Positions 1 through 8,752 of a stretch of DNA of 64,000 nucleotides are shown one piece after another. The notes beneath the pieces are model-generated. The model had not been told where the DNA came from. It saw nothing but the letters and a program-made list of their open reading frames with translations, and ran no database searches. The stretch's first letter is position 1. Every line of letters begins with the position of its first letter. Source of the DNA: Anaerolineales bacterium (GTDB taxonomy: Bacteria; Chloroflexota; Anaerolineae; Anaerolineales; UBA4823); contig JAFGJM010000022.1 in NCBI GenBank assembly GCA_016929095.1, positions 1 through 64,000 of the forward strand. The letters are read 5' to 3'. The position numbers were made by a program, and so were the translations under genes.

Positions 1-1
1 A

Positions 2-721
2 ACACTGCTGCTATTGAACGGCGGCTTGCGTATTGCCGAAACCGCCTTCGCCTATATCCGATTATGCGAACCTTATTACCGGGTGATTGTGCCGACCTAC
101 CCGCCTATATGGGATATCGATGCCCTGACCGATGGGATTATCGCCATATTGGATATGGAGGGCGTGCAGGATTTTATGGTATTGGGGCAATCCTATGGCG
201 GTATGGTCGCCCAGGTGATGATTCAACGCTTCCCGGGCAGGGTGAGCAAATGTGTGTTAAGCAGCACCGGTCCGCTCTCAGCGCCCCTCGTACAAAGAGT
301 GATGTTGCGTTTTTTCCTGGCGGTCATTCCCATTCTCCCGGAAAAGATCGTGAAAAATATCTATAAGAAAAGTTTATGGCAGGTTTTATCGATCCCTGAA
401 ACGGATTTGCCCTTTTGGAAACCATTCCTTGATGAAATCTTCGATAATCGCTTGACGAAAGACGATGTGTTGAGCCATTTCCGCACCGGCGCAGACACAC
501 TGAGAAAATACGGGGTTGGCATGCAAGAGCCGTGGCGTGGAGAAGTGTTGGTCATCGGAGGGGATAAAGACCCGGTCAGCACAGATGGCGACCGTCGGGC
601 GATGCTTAACTATTACCCGCAGGCAAAACTTATCGTGATCCAGGGGGCAGGACACACCATGGCGATGCATAAGCCGGGTGAATTTATTAAACACATCCGC
701 CAGTTTTTCGACGAACTGTAA
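2..721 (+). CDS. alpha/beta hydrolase, 5' end cut by window
   Basis: Alpha/beta-hydrolase fold protein of unknown substrate. The reading frame is open to the first base of the window, and the codons before the first possible start (TTG at 14) encode a run of leucines followed by NGG, which looks like the first core strand of the fold. The gene therefore almost certainly begins outside. The nucleophile elbow is GQSYGG (Ser codon 191-193), the acid is probably the Asp in GGDKDPVS, and the catalytic His lies in GAGHTMAMHKP near the end. The region between, rich in large hydrophobics, would be the cap. Lipase, esterase or C-C hydrolase cannot be told apart from sequence alone. Confidence 0.85.
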   Translation, partial: TLLLLNGGLRIAETAFAYIRLCEPYYRVIVPTYPPIWDIDALTDGIIAILDMEGVQDFMVLGQSYGGMVAQVMIQRFPGRVSKCVLSSTGPLSAPLVQRVMLRFFLAVIPILPEKIVKNIYKKSLWQVLSIPETDLPFWKPFLDEIFDNRLTKDDVLSHFRTGADTLRKYGVGMQEPWRGEVLVIGGDKDPVSTDGDRRAMLNYYPQAKLIVIQGAGHTMAMHKPGEFIKHIRQFFDEL

Positions 722-867
722 AATAATCTCCTTTCGGAGACAGGTGGCTTAAGGTGGGCGATTTATGCAAAAGGCGCGATAATAAGTATAGTTGGTATAT
801 CGCATCTAAGCCGCGCAACAAAACGTATCAAAATAGTGTAGAGGTGTTTTTATTGAAGGAGTAGAGC

Positions 868-1626
868 ATGAATCGCGATGTTTTACGTCAGGTAATTAAT
901 GTTTTGGCTGTGGTGCTTACATTAACAATCAATGGATTGGCTAACGCAATACCGCTGAACGGCAAAACCACCGGCGATATATCCGATCAATTCGATGTAT
1001 ATTTTGTCCCCGCGGGCTATGTTTTCTCCATCTGGGGGTTGATCTACATAGCATTGATTGCATTTGCCATCTTTCAGGCGCTGCCGGCGCAGCGTGAAAA
1101 TCCCCGCCTGCGCCGCATCGGGTATTGGTTTGCCCTGAGTTGTGCTGCCAATGTGGTGTGGCTGTTTTTCTGGCATTACGAAATATTTGTGGGAACGATC
1201 ATTGTGATGGCGGTGCTTTTGGTTTCGCTGATCGTGATCTATCTTCGCTTGAATATAGGACGCCAGCGTGTATCCCAGGTAGAAAAGTGGTGTGTGAATA
1301 TCCCCTTCAGCATCTACCTGGGATGGATTTCGGTGGCGACGATTGCCAATGCCGCTGATGTATTGTATTACTACAACTGGAACGGCTTGGGGATCACCCC
1401 GCAGGTCTGGGCTGTCATTATGCTGATGGTTGGCCTGGCTTTGGCTGCGGCGATGAGCTTCATGCGCAGGGATATCCCCTATCAACTGGTGCTGGTGTGG
1501 GCGTTTATCGGCATCGCCGTCAAACAAGCCGGCGCGCCGCTGGTTGCCAACGCCGCCTGGATAATGAGCGGGCTGGTGGTTATGGTGCTGGTAGCTGGTG
1601 TATTTATGAAAAAACGAGCTTTTTGA
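868..1626 (+). CDS. TspO/MBR-related tryptophan-rich membrane protein
   Basis: Integral membrane protein of 252 residues with about seven hydrophobic segments. Aromatic-rich stretches such as VFSIWGLIYIAL (about residues 50-65) and the later YLGWISVATIAN resemble TspO/MBR-family proteins, which bind tetrapyrroles and related ligands. It is longer than a classical five-helix TspO of about 160 residues and belongs to the extended group often annotated as tryptophan-rich sensory protein. An AAGGAG-type ribosome site lies just before the ATG. The gene stands alone with its own upstream spacer. Ligand and role are unknown; the family call rests on pattern recognition, not on an alignment. Confidence 0.7.
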   Translation: MNRDVLRQVINVLAVVLTLTINGLANAIPLNGKTTGDISDQFDVYFVPAGYVFSIWGLIYIALIAFAIFQALPAQRENPRLRRIGYWFALSCAANVVWLFFWHYEIFVGTIIVMAVLLVSLIVIYLRLNIGRQRVSQVEKWCVNIPFSIYLGWISVATIANAADVLYYYNWNGLGITPQVWAVIMLMVGLALAAAMSFMRRDIPYQLVLVWAFIGIAVKQAGAPLVANAAWIMSGLVVMVLVAGVFMKKRAF

Positions 1627-1777
1627 TCAATTTAACCACCGGAATATAATTGCATTACTGGCGCAGAGCTAAATTGTTCGCAGAGGTTACCACAAGGATT
1701 GTTAAATAACTCTTCTTTTTTCTCAGCGCACTCCGCGGCTCTGCGGTGTATGTTAATTTTAATGTCAGAGGTATATC

Positions 1778-2146
1778 ATGAAACCCGATAAACAAATCCC
1801 AAAAAACATCGACGAATACATCGCGACATTTCCGCCAGATGTTCAAGCCGTCCTGCAAAAAATCCGGATGACCATTCGAGAAGCCGCGCCTAACGCCGAA
1901 GAAACCATCAGCTACCAGATGCCCACCTTTAAACTCAAAGGCAACCTGGTGCATTTTGCCGCCTATAAAAATCATATCGGGTTTTACCCTACACCCTCCG
2001 GGATAGAAGCTTTTAGAAAGGAGTTGTCAGTTTATAAAGGCGCTAAAGGTTCGGTGCAATTTCCGCTGGATAAACCGATACCTTATGACCTGATCATAGA
2101 AATCGTAACCTTCAGGGTCGCAGAAAACTTTAAAAACCAAAAGTAA
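1778..2146 (+). CDS. DUF1801 (frataxin-like/YdhG) family protein
   Basis: Small soluble protein of 122 residues matching the DUF1801 family, whose members adopt a YdhG-like fold and include a proposed iron chaperone. Family hallmarks are the N-terminal IDEYIATFP segment, the LQKIRMTIREAAPNAEETISYQ helix-turn, and the MPTFKLKGNLVHFAAYKNHIGFYP core (all split by short gaps in other members). The start ATG is the first in frame. The 150 bases in front contain no gene. A metal-related role is only family inference. Confidence 0.8.
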   Translation: MKPDKQIPKNIDEYIATFPPDVQAVLQKIRMTIREAAPNAEETISYQMPTFKLKGNLVHFAAYKNHIGFYPTPSGIEAFRKELSVYKGAKGSVQFPLDKPIPYDLIIEIVTFRVAENFKNQK

Positions 2147-2471
2147 AAAAATAGTAAGCGTATTTCGTTGCTCTTGCGAGGCCCTAAGGAACTGTCACTG
2201 AGAGGAGCAAGGCAACGAAGCAGTCTCCTTTAATGTGACGGCGTGCTTCACCAGGCAAAGCACACCTGGTTCGCAATAATAAAATATGGGGATTACTTTC
2301 CGAATGAATAGTGCATCTGTGCTGAGTCGCCCCTCGCAAAGACATTCTCAATATGCCATCAGAGCGGCGTGGGAGTGAAGCCTCCGTGAGAGCAGTAGAA
2401 AGATCTCTGCAGCATGGTAAACACCTCCCTCCTCATTGCATATATTCCCCCTCTGGGCTAAAATCATTCTC
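2147..2471. other. gene-free spacer holding a dispersed repeat
   Basis: No credible coding region. It carries one copy of a repeat that recurs inverted near 60.0 kb (listed separately). The remaining part before holB has no clear promoter or riboswitch fold that I can see. Confidence 0.6.
2175..2277 (-). repeat. dispersed intergenic repeat, copy A
   Basis: Read on the minus strand this stretch contains, in order, the words ATTGCGAACCAG, CTTTGCCTGGTGAA, GGAGACTGCTTCGT and CAGTGACAGTTCCTTAGG. The same words occur in the same order and similar spacing on the plus strand at 59969-60094. Both copies are between genes. The ends are not sharp and no transposase is present, so it is a non-coding dispersed repeat of unknown mobility. 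Confidence 0.75.
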
Positions 2472-3458
2472 ATGAATTGGGACATGCTGGGACACGAATG
2501 GGCGGTCGATCTGCTTAAATCGCATATCGCGGAGGATAACCTGCGCCATGCCTACCTGCTCACCGGGCCGAATGGTCTGGGCAAACGCACGCTTGCCCTG
2601 CGCTTTACCCAGGCGCTCAATTGCACTTCGCCAACCGACGCCGGCGAACCTTGCCAGCAATGCCGAAACTGCAAGCAAATTGCCCTCGGGCAATACCCCG
2701 ATCTATCCATTGTACAGGCTGAGGAAAAGAGCGGAAAGTTGGTCGTTGACCAGGTACGGGAGCTGTCGCACTCGCTGGCATTAGCGCCCTATCAATCCAA
2801 ATACCGGGTCGCTTTGCTGCTCCATTTTGAAGACGCCAATCCAAATGCCTCCAACGCCCTGTTGAAAACGCTCGAAGAGCCCCCCCCGAAGGTGATCCTG
2901 ATGCTCACCGCCGCAAACAGCGACCTGCTTTTACCTACCGTTGTTTCCCGCTGCGAAATCTTGCGGTTAAGACCCATACCTATTGAAATCATTTCAGAGC
3001 AATTGCAACAACGCTGGCAAGTTGAGGCATCCAAAGCCGAGCTGTTGGCGCACCTCTCTGATGGCTGCCCGGGGTTAGCCCTGACCTATTGGCAAAATCC
3101 CCAGGCTCTTGCCCAACGCAGTATATGGCTGGATGAACATCTGGCTTTGTTGGCAGATACACGCGTATCCCGATTTGCCTATTCGGAAAAACTATATAAA
3201 ACCAAAGAAAAATACATTATTATCGAAATTTTAAACGTATGGCTCAGCTTTTGGCGGGATGTGTTCATTCAAACCTGTGACGCCTCGGTTGCACTGGTAA
3301 ATTTCGACAAAATCGAAGATATCAAAATGCTGGCCAACCGATATGATGTCGAAGTTGCCTATCGCTGCGTTTCATCACTCATCAGTACACTGCGTTTACT
3401 CGAAAAAAATATCAATACACGCCTGGCGTTGGATAATTTGCTGCTCGACTTGCCCTGA
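2472..3458 (+). CDS. holB: DNA polymerase III delta' subunit
   Basis: Clamp-loader subunit that with tau/gamma and delta loads the sliding clamp at replication forks. The AAA+ signatures are visible: Walker A GPNGLGKRT near residue 33, a zinc-binding cysteine group (C..CQQCRNC), the conserved NASNALLKTLEEPP segment and the sensor-1 motif SRCEILR. A start at ATG 2472 gives the typical N-terminus (LGHEWAVDLLK); an upstream TTG at 2436 would add 12 atypical residues. Neither start has a strong ribosome site. The length of 328 residues is normal. The usual neighbour tmk is not next to it here. Confidence 0.9.
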   Translation: MNWDMLGHEWAVDLLKSHIAEDNLRHAYLLTGPNGLGKRTLALRFTQALNCTSPTDAGEPCQQCRNCKQIALGQYPDLSIVQAEEKSGKLVVDQVRELSHSLALAPYQSKYRVALLLHFEDANPNASNALLKTLEEPPPKVILMLTAANSDLLLPTVVSRCEILRLRPIPIEIISEQLQQRWQVEASKAELLAHLSDGCPGLALTYWQNPQALAQRSIWLDEHLALLADTRVSRFAYSEKLYKTKEKYIIIEILNVWLSFWRDVFIQTCDASVALVNFDKIEDIKMLANRYDVEVAYRCVSSLISTLRLLEKNINTRLALDNLLLDLP

Positions 3459-3839
3459 TTATGCTATACTCAATGAGTGAACAATCAAAAATTAGGAAGG
3501 CAGGAGTCAAAAGGAGATCAGGAAAAAACATTATTGATGAAGAAACAAATAAAAAATATTCCTGATCACTCATACCCGATTTCAAATTAATTTACCCGAA
3601 AACGGTTAACCGAAAACTAATAACGATCTTATTTGGTGCGCCTTGATTTATTGGGAATGCCCACAACATTGTAAAAATGCCTCGAAAACTATCTTATAAT
3701 TATTTTGCCGTGTGGTGAATCGGTGACTATTGCCCATAAATTGGCAAATTATTTGCACCCGAATATTATGAGATGGGTTTATTCGAATAATCGTATGATT
3801 TTTTTTGACACCCATACAGGAATTATTAGGTGAAATATC
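3459..3839. other. gene-free spacer between holB and kinase
   Basis: AT-rich spacer with no credible gene. An inverted repeat GATCAGGAA (3516-3524) / TTCCTGATC (3559-3567) encloses an A-rich loop but lacks a T-run, so it is a weak terminator candidate for holB at best. I searched by eye for a c-di-GMP or other riboswitch fold and saw none. An AGGTG ribosome site lies directly before the kinase ATG at 3840. Confidence 0.5.
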
Positions 3840-5951
3840 ATGGGGAAAAAACTACCTAAACATAAAATTCCACAAGCCCAACTTTCCAGCTCGGTGAATA
3901 CCCTGGAACTACTCTATAACGTTAATAGGGAATTGACTGCCGCCCTGGATTTACGCACCGTGCTGCAACGTGTGGTCACGCTTTCCATGAATAGTATCGG
4001 CGCCCTCAGTGGCAGCATCATCGTGCTGGATGATTCCCAGGAGCCGGTGGAATCGGCTATTGTGATTGGAGACCGGGTGCTGGATCATACCACCACGCAA
4101 TTACGGATTACCTTTAAAAGCGGTTTAGCGGGATGGGTTGCCAGACGCCGAGAATCGGTGTTGATCGATAATACCAGCCTGGATAAACGCTGGCTGCACC
4201 GGCCCGACGATGATGACACGGCAAGCGGTCCTAAGTCAGTGGTCAGCGTGCCTCTGCAAGTACGCGGTCAATTGCTCGGAGTCATGACGCTGGTTCACCG
4301 TACCCCGGGGCATTTCACCCGACACCATCTCGAATTGGTGCAAATCATCGCTGACCAGGCTGGGATTGCCATACTGAATGCACGCTTGTTCGCCGAAAGT
4401 CAAAGGCGCACTATGGTAATGACCGCCCTGGCAGATAGCGCCGCAGCCATCACTGGCAGTCTGGATTTGGAAGAAGTTCTGCAGCGCATTTTAGACCAGA
4501 TCAGCCAGGCTTTATGCGTCGAAGTGGTATCGCTGGCTTTGATCGACCCAAAACAAAATGAGCTGGTCTTTGGCGCCTCCACCGGTGAGAAAAGCCAGAA
4601 TGTGGTTGGCGTGCGGCTTAAAATGGGTCAGGGAATTGCCGGATGGGTGGCGACACATGGAGAAGGCGTGGTCGTTCCAGATGTTTCGACCGACCCCCGT
4701 TTCTTCCCGGATGTGGATAAACAAACCGGTTTTATGACCCGCGCTATTGCCTGCGCCCCCATCTATTGGCGCGATCAGGTGATCGGCATCCTGGAAGCGC
4801 TGAACCCGGTGGAAGGTATATTTGCTCCGGATGCCTTGCTGGTGCTCACGGGCATCGGCGGATTAGCAGGCACGGCTATACGCCATGCTCAACTTTTTGA
4901 AAGTCATCAATCGGCACATAAACGCTATCGTGAACTTTTCGAAGACAGCATAGATCCTATCTTGATCACCGATTGGCAGGGTGATATTCTGGAAGCCAAC
5001 CGTCAGGCAGAAATCCTTTCCGGCGCCGACGCCGAAACGCTTTATTGTTCTCAAATCGATACATTAAAGGTGGTGGATTTCGCCAAAGTGGGCAAGTCAT
5101 TTGCCACGCTGGCTTCAGGAGATATTGTTTCGTACGAAACGAACCTGGTCTCTCTCAAAGGCGTGAGTGTCCCTGTCCATGTGTATGTGCGTGAAGTGGA
5201 TATCGATGGCGTTCCGCATCTACAATGGATCCTGCACGACCTGACCGAACGCAAGAATCTGGAATCCCTGCGCAATGATCTGATATCCATGATCTATCAT
5301 GACCTGCGCTCCCCTCTGGCAAACGTGGTTTCCAGTCTGGATGTATTGGAAACCATGGTGCCTCTCGAAGATGATCCGGCTTTGAAATCTTTGCTCAATA
5401 TCGCCATACGTTCCACGGAAAGGATCCAGCGGTTGACAAATTCACTCCTGGATATGCGCCGCCTTGAAGCGGGGCATACCGTAGGCGATTTCCAACCCAC
5501 CCCCCCCATTTCGCTCATCATGGAGGCTATTGATGCGGTATTGCCGACCTCACAAACCAAGAAGCAAGAGATCGATTTGCAAATACCGCCAGATCTCCCC
5601 CAGGTAAACGTAGACGCCGAAATGATGAAGCGGGTGTTGATCAATTTACTGGAGAATGCCGTGAAATATTCTCCGACCGGCAGTAAGGTGATTTTAGGCG
5701 CAGAATTAGATGATACCCACATATTGATATGGGTGCAGGATAATGGACCCGGCATCCCAGACGCCGACAAGCACCGGGTTTTCGATAAATTCACCCGGCT
5801 TCACGCGCATAGCGGACCTCATGGTTTCGGGCTGGGACTGGCATATTGTCGATTGGCAGTAGAAGCAAACCGCGGTCAAATCTGGGTGGAAAATGCCCCT
5901 GATGGCGGTTCCTGCTTTAAATTCACCCTTCCGGTGGAAAATCAAACCTGA
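3840..5951 (+). CDS. GAF-GAF-PAS sensor histidine kinase
   Basis: Cytoplasmic two-component sensor kinase of 703 residues without membrane segments. Domains in order: two GAF domains (about 25-185 and 205-360), a PAS domain (about 365-475), the dimerisation/phospho-acceptor helix with H-box IYHDLRSPL (His487), and a HATPase domain with N-box NLLENAVKYSP, G1 DNGPGIP and G2 GFGLGLAYC. All catalytic motifs look intact. No response regulator lies beside it, so it is an orphan kinase. The signal is unknown; GAF domains bind small ligands, haem or chromophores. The next gene (MBL-fold) starts 39 bases later and may be co-transcribed. Confidence 0.93.
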   Translation: MGKKLPKHKIPQAQLSSSVNTLELLYNVNRELTAALDLRTVLQRVVTLSMNSIGALSGSIIVLDDSQEPVESAIVIGDRVLDHTTTQLRITFKSGLAGWVARRRESVLIDNTSLDKRWLHRPDDDDTASGPKSVVSVPLQVRGQLLGVMTLVHRTPGHFTRHHLELVQIIADQAGIAILNARLFAESQRRTMVMTALADSAAAITGSLDLEEVLQRILDQISQALCVEVVSLALIDPKQNELVFGASTGEKSQNVVGVRLKMGQGIAGWVATHGEGVVVPDVSTDPRFFPDVDKQTGFMTRAIACAPIYWRDQVIGILEALNPVEGIFAPDALLVLTGIGGLAGTAIRHAQLFESHQSAHKRYRELFEDSIDPILITDWQGDILEANRQAEILSGADAETLYCSQIDTLKVVDFAKVGKSFATLASGDIVSYETNLVSLKGVSVPVHVYVREVDIDGVPHLQWILHDLTERKNLESLRNDLISMIYHDLRSPLANVVSSLDVLETMVPLEDDPALKSLLNIAIRSTERIQRLTNSLLDMRRLEAGHTVGDFQPTPPISLIMEAIDAVLPTSQTKKQEIDLQIPPDLPQVNVDAEMMKRVLINLLENAVKYSPTGSKVILGAELDDTHILIWVQDNGPGIPDADKHRVFDKFTRLHAHSGPHGFGLGLAYCRLAVEANRGQIWVENAPDGGSCFKFTLPVENQT

Positions 5952-5990
5952 ACTGTCCCGGCTTTATGGGTTCATGCGATAAGGAGATAC

Positions 5991-6869
5991 ATGCAACAAA
6001 TTAAACAAGGCATTTATTACGAAGATGGATATCTTGGCGTGACTCTTGGCGCATTGATTTTACCTTTGGGTACGATAATAATCGACGCCCCACTTAAACC
6101 GGAAGATGCCCGTTCATGGCGGTCTTCGCTCATTAATCAAAGGGGTGGGGCAAACAGGGTGCTCGTCTCTCTCGATTCCCACATCGATCGTACATTGGGA
6201 GTGCGCATGATGGAATGCACCATCATCGCCCACCAAAAAGCAGCTCAGATATATCGTAACCGTCCAAACATCTTCAAAGGGCAGGGATTTGAAAGCGGCG
6301 CCGAGTGGGAGTCTTATATGGATGCCATCGGAACACGCTGGGCAACACCGGATATTACCTTTACCGATCGCCTGGAATTGCACTGGGGGAATCCCGATGT
6401 GATATTAGAGCATCACCCCGGACCAACGCCAGGGGCTTCATGGGTGATCATCCCCGAAGAGGAAATAATCTTCGTCGGCGACACCATTGTATTGAACCAG
6501 CCTCCCTTTCTGGCCAATGCCGATCTTCCCGAATGGATAGAAGCCCTGGATTTATTGAACACCCGGTATGCCAATTACCTGGTGATCAGCGGTAGAGGTG
6601 GCCCGGTTGCCAATGAGGTGATACGCGCCCAATATAAATCGCTGAAATCCATTTTAAAGGGTTTCGAAAAACTTGCCAGGCGTAATGCCGCACCCGAATC
6701 CACGGAATCATTGATCAATAATATTATGTCAGATAGCAGCTTTAATGCTGAAAAAACCGAACAATTCGTTCAGCGCCTTCGGATGGGTTTGTACCAACAC
6801 TACGTACGCCACTACCGCCCAACTAGCCAGATTGATGAAGACAACATGGAAGGTAATGGAGATTCATAA
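5991..6869 (+). CDS. MBL-fold protein with altered metal-ligand motif
   Basis: Metallo-beta-lactamase-fold protein of 292 residues with an AAGGAG ribosome site before the ATG. The canonical HxHxDH zinc motif is replaced by D62-S-H64-I-D66-R67, and the downstream ligand in the family motif GHTPG appears here as GPTPG, so a second expected His is a Pro. The later Asp in FVGDT is kept. Two or three of the usual zinc ligands are therefore missing, and hydrolase activity of the standard type is doubtful. The C-terminal helical part (from about residue 215) is not part of the core fold. It sits between the orphan kinase and asparaginase, with one base separating its stop from the next ATG. Confidence 0.82.
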   Translation: MQQIKQGIYYEDGYLGVTLGALILPLGTIIIDAPLKPEDARSWRSSLINQRGGANRVLVSLDSHIDRTLGVRMMECTIIAHQKAAQIYRNRPNIFKGQGFESGAEWESYMDAIGTRWATPDITFTDRLELHWGNPDVILEHHPGPTPGASWVIIPEEEIIFVGDTIVLNQPPFLANADLPEWIEALDLLNTRYANYLVISGRGGPVANEVIRAQYKSLKSILKGFEKLARRNAAPESTESLINNIMSDSSFNAEKTEQFVQRLRMGLYQHYVRHYRPTSQIDEDNMEGNGDS

Positions 6870-6870
6870 C

Positions 6871-7977
6871 ATGGATAAACCAATTAATATGCCCGCTTCC
6901 CATTATTTTCCCATGCTTGAACTCACCCGGGGAGAAGCCCGCCCCGATGGCGCATACCCCAACATCGAGACCGTCGAATCGATCCATTATGGGGCTGCCG
7001 CAGTGGTGGATGCTCACGGCAACACGCTCGCCTGGTATGGCGATCCTCAGACGGTGACATTCCTGCGCTCTTCGGCGAAACCTTTCCAGGCCATGCCGTT
7101 CTTCGAGCGCGGCGGTCAGGAGCATTACCAGCTCGATCCTTGTCAAATAGCCATATTATGCTCCTCGCACTCAGGCACCGACGACCATATGAACACCGTA
7201 CAATCCATTCAAGTAAAAGCCGGTATCAATGAGTCCGATTTGTTATGCGGAACACATCCGGTTTTCGACCCGGTAACGGCTAAGGCGCTACGAGAGCGTC
7301 ATGAAAAGCCTACTCCTAACCGGCATAATTGTTCTGGTAAACACACCGGTATGCTGGCATTTGCCCGTATGCAAAACCAGCCGATTGAGAATTACCTTGA
7401 CCCGCAACACCCTATTCAAAAAACCATCCTATCGACATTTGCCGATATGGTGCGCTTTCCTGAGGAGGAAATTGCCCTGGGTACGGATGGATGTTCTGCG
7501 CCTGTTTTTGCCATCCCCCTGTATAACGCAGCCCTGGGGTTCGCCCGCCTTTGTGATCCCCATAACGGGCAAGTATCGCCTTCTGCGCGGGTGGATGCCT
7601 GCCAGTTGATTACCACCGCCATGACATCCAACCCGGATATGGTCGCCGGCCCCGGGCGCTTCGATACGCTGCTCATGCAAGCCTATCAAGGCAAGGTATT
7701 ATCCAAAGCCGGCGCCGAGGCTTTCCAGGCGCTGGGCATTATGCCGGGTGTGTTGCACTCTGGCAGCCCGGGTATTGGCATTGCCTATAAAATTTCGGAC
7801 GGCGATAATACCGGCAGAGCTCGGCGGGCGGTTGGACTGGAAATATTACGCCAGCTTGGCTTACTTGCCATGATCGATATACAGCCTTTGACTGAGTTCG
7901 GACCTGAATATCCCATCTTTAACTGGCGCAAGCTGAAGGTGGGACGGGCGCAACCCTGCTTCGCTTTACAATCATAG
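6871..7977 (+). CDS. asparaginase II family protein
   Basis: Probable L-asparaginase of the Rhizobium etli type II family (PF06089), unrelated to E. coli AnsA/AnsB, splitting asparagine to aspartate and ammonia. Family features are LRSSAKPFQAMP, the CSSHSG segment, the NCSGKHTGML loop, LGTDGCSAPVF and MVAGPGRFDT. The start is ATG 6871, one base after the preceding stop and preceded by GGAG; the frame stays open upstream inside the previous gene but that part is not family-like. Length (368 residues) is somewhat longer than typical (about 330-360). The tight spacing implies translation coupled to the MBL-fold gene. Confidence 0.88.
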   Translation: MDKPINMPASHYFPMLELTRGEARPDGAYPNIETVESIHYGAAAVVDAHGNTLAWYGDPQTVTFLRSSAKPFQAMPFFERGGQEHYQLDPCQIAILCSSHSGTDDHMNTVQSIQVKAGINESDLLCGTHPVFDPVTAKALRERHEKPTPNRHNCSGKHTGMLAFARMQNQPIENYLDPQHPIQKTILSTFADMVRFPEEEIALGTDGCSAPVFAIPLYNAALGFARLCDPHNGQVSPSARVDACQLITTAMTSNPDMVAGPGRFDTLLMQAYQGKVLSKAGAEAFQALGIMPGVLHSGSPGIGIAYKISDGDNTGRARRAVGLEILRQLGLLAMIDIQPLTEFGPEYPIFNWRKLKVGRAQPCFALQS

Positions 7978-8044
7978 CCAACATATCACAGATATGCGAG
8001 TGTGATAAACATCGATCCGGCAAACAACCATCGGTACACGATTT

Positions 8045-8752
8045 ATGCACACCTCGACCTCGCTTCCCGAACGCGCTTTGGTCATACACCAAAAATTGAT
8101 CGATCACTACGGCTATCCGCAGTGGCGTACACCGCTTGCTCCTCTGGATGAACTGGTTTCCACCATCCTTTCGCAAAACACCAATGATAATAATCGTGAC
8201 CGCGCCTTTAACGCCCTTAAAAGGCGCTATCCCACCTGGGAAGCGGTACGTGATGCCAAACTGCAGGGGGTGGTTGAAGCCATCCGTCCGGCAGGGCTGG
8301 CGAATCAGAAAGGGCCGCGCATCCAAAACATATTACAGGAAATCACCCATCAACGCGGTACATTAGATCTGGATTTTCTACGTGAGCTATCTGCCGAGGA
8401 AGGGCGGAAGTGGCTGTTACAGTTCAAAGGGGTGGGCCCTAAAACAGCCGCTATCGTTCTGCAATTCTCGCTGGGGAAACCTGCCTTTCCGGTAGACACC
8501 CATATTCATCGTGTGAGCGGGCGGATTGGGCTGCGTCCCCCGAACATGAACGCCGAACAGGCGCACGAACATTTGGCTGGCTTGTTTTCGCCGGAAAGCT
8601 ATTACGCGGCGCATTTAAACCTCATCCGCCTGGGACGTGAAATCTGCCAGGCGCGCAAACCACTGTGTGAAAGCTGCCCCTTGACCGAAATGTGCGATTA
8701 CTATCAGGCGAATAAAACGAATTCCCGCAAAAATTTCTCCACCGTTTCGTAA
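8045..8752 (+). CDS. nth: endonuclease III (DNA glycosylase/AP lyase)
   Basis: Base-excision repair enzyme that removes oxidised pyrimidines and cuts the abasic site. The helix-hairpin-helix FKGVGPKTA carries the catalytic Lys133 and VDTHIHRV carries Asp151, 18 residues later as in E. coli Nth (K120/D138). The [4Fe-4S] cluster motif C-x6-C-x2-C-x5-C is complete (Cys201, 208, 211, 217). The N-terminal core has LSQNTND where Nth has LSAQATD. Its last 49 bases overlap the 3' end of the oppositely oriented S9 peptidase gene. MutY is unlikely because the C-terminal MutT-like domain is absent. Confidence 0.92.
   Translation: MHTSTSLPERALVIHQKLIDHYGYPQWRTPLAPLDELVSTILSQNTNDNNRDRAFNALKRRYPTWEAVRDAKLQGVVEAIRPAGLANQKGPRIQNILQEITHQRGTLDLDFLRELSAEEGRKWLLQFKGVGPKTAAIVLQFSLGKPAFPVDTHIHRVSGRIGLRPPNMNAEQAHEHLAGLFSPESYYAAHLNLIRLGREICQARKPLCESCPLTEMCDYYQANKTNSRKNFSTVS

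Noticed and set aside
727..740. Hairpin TCTCC-TTTC-GGAGA after the alpha/beta hydrolase gene
   Set aside because: Only a 5-base stem with no T-run, too weak to call a terminator.
922..1527. Minus-strand open frame of 201 codons opposite the TspO-like gene
   Set aside because: Composition is His/Gln/Asp-rich with no hydrophobic pattern, typical of a mirror of a membrane protein.
3459..3839. Possible c-di-GMP or other riboswitch before the GAF kinase
   Set aside because: No conserved riboswitch core or plausible multi-stem fold was found by eye; only one inverted repeat is present.
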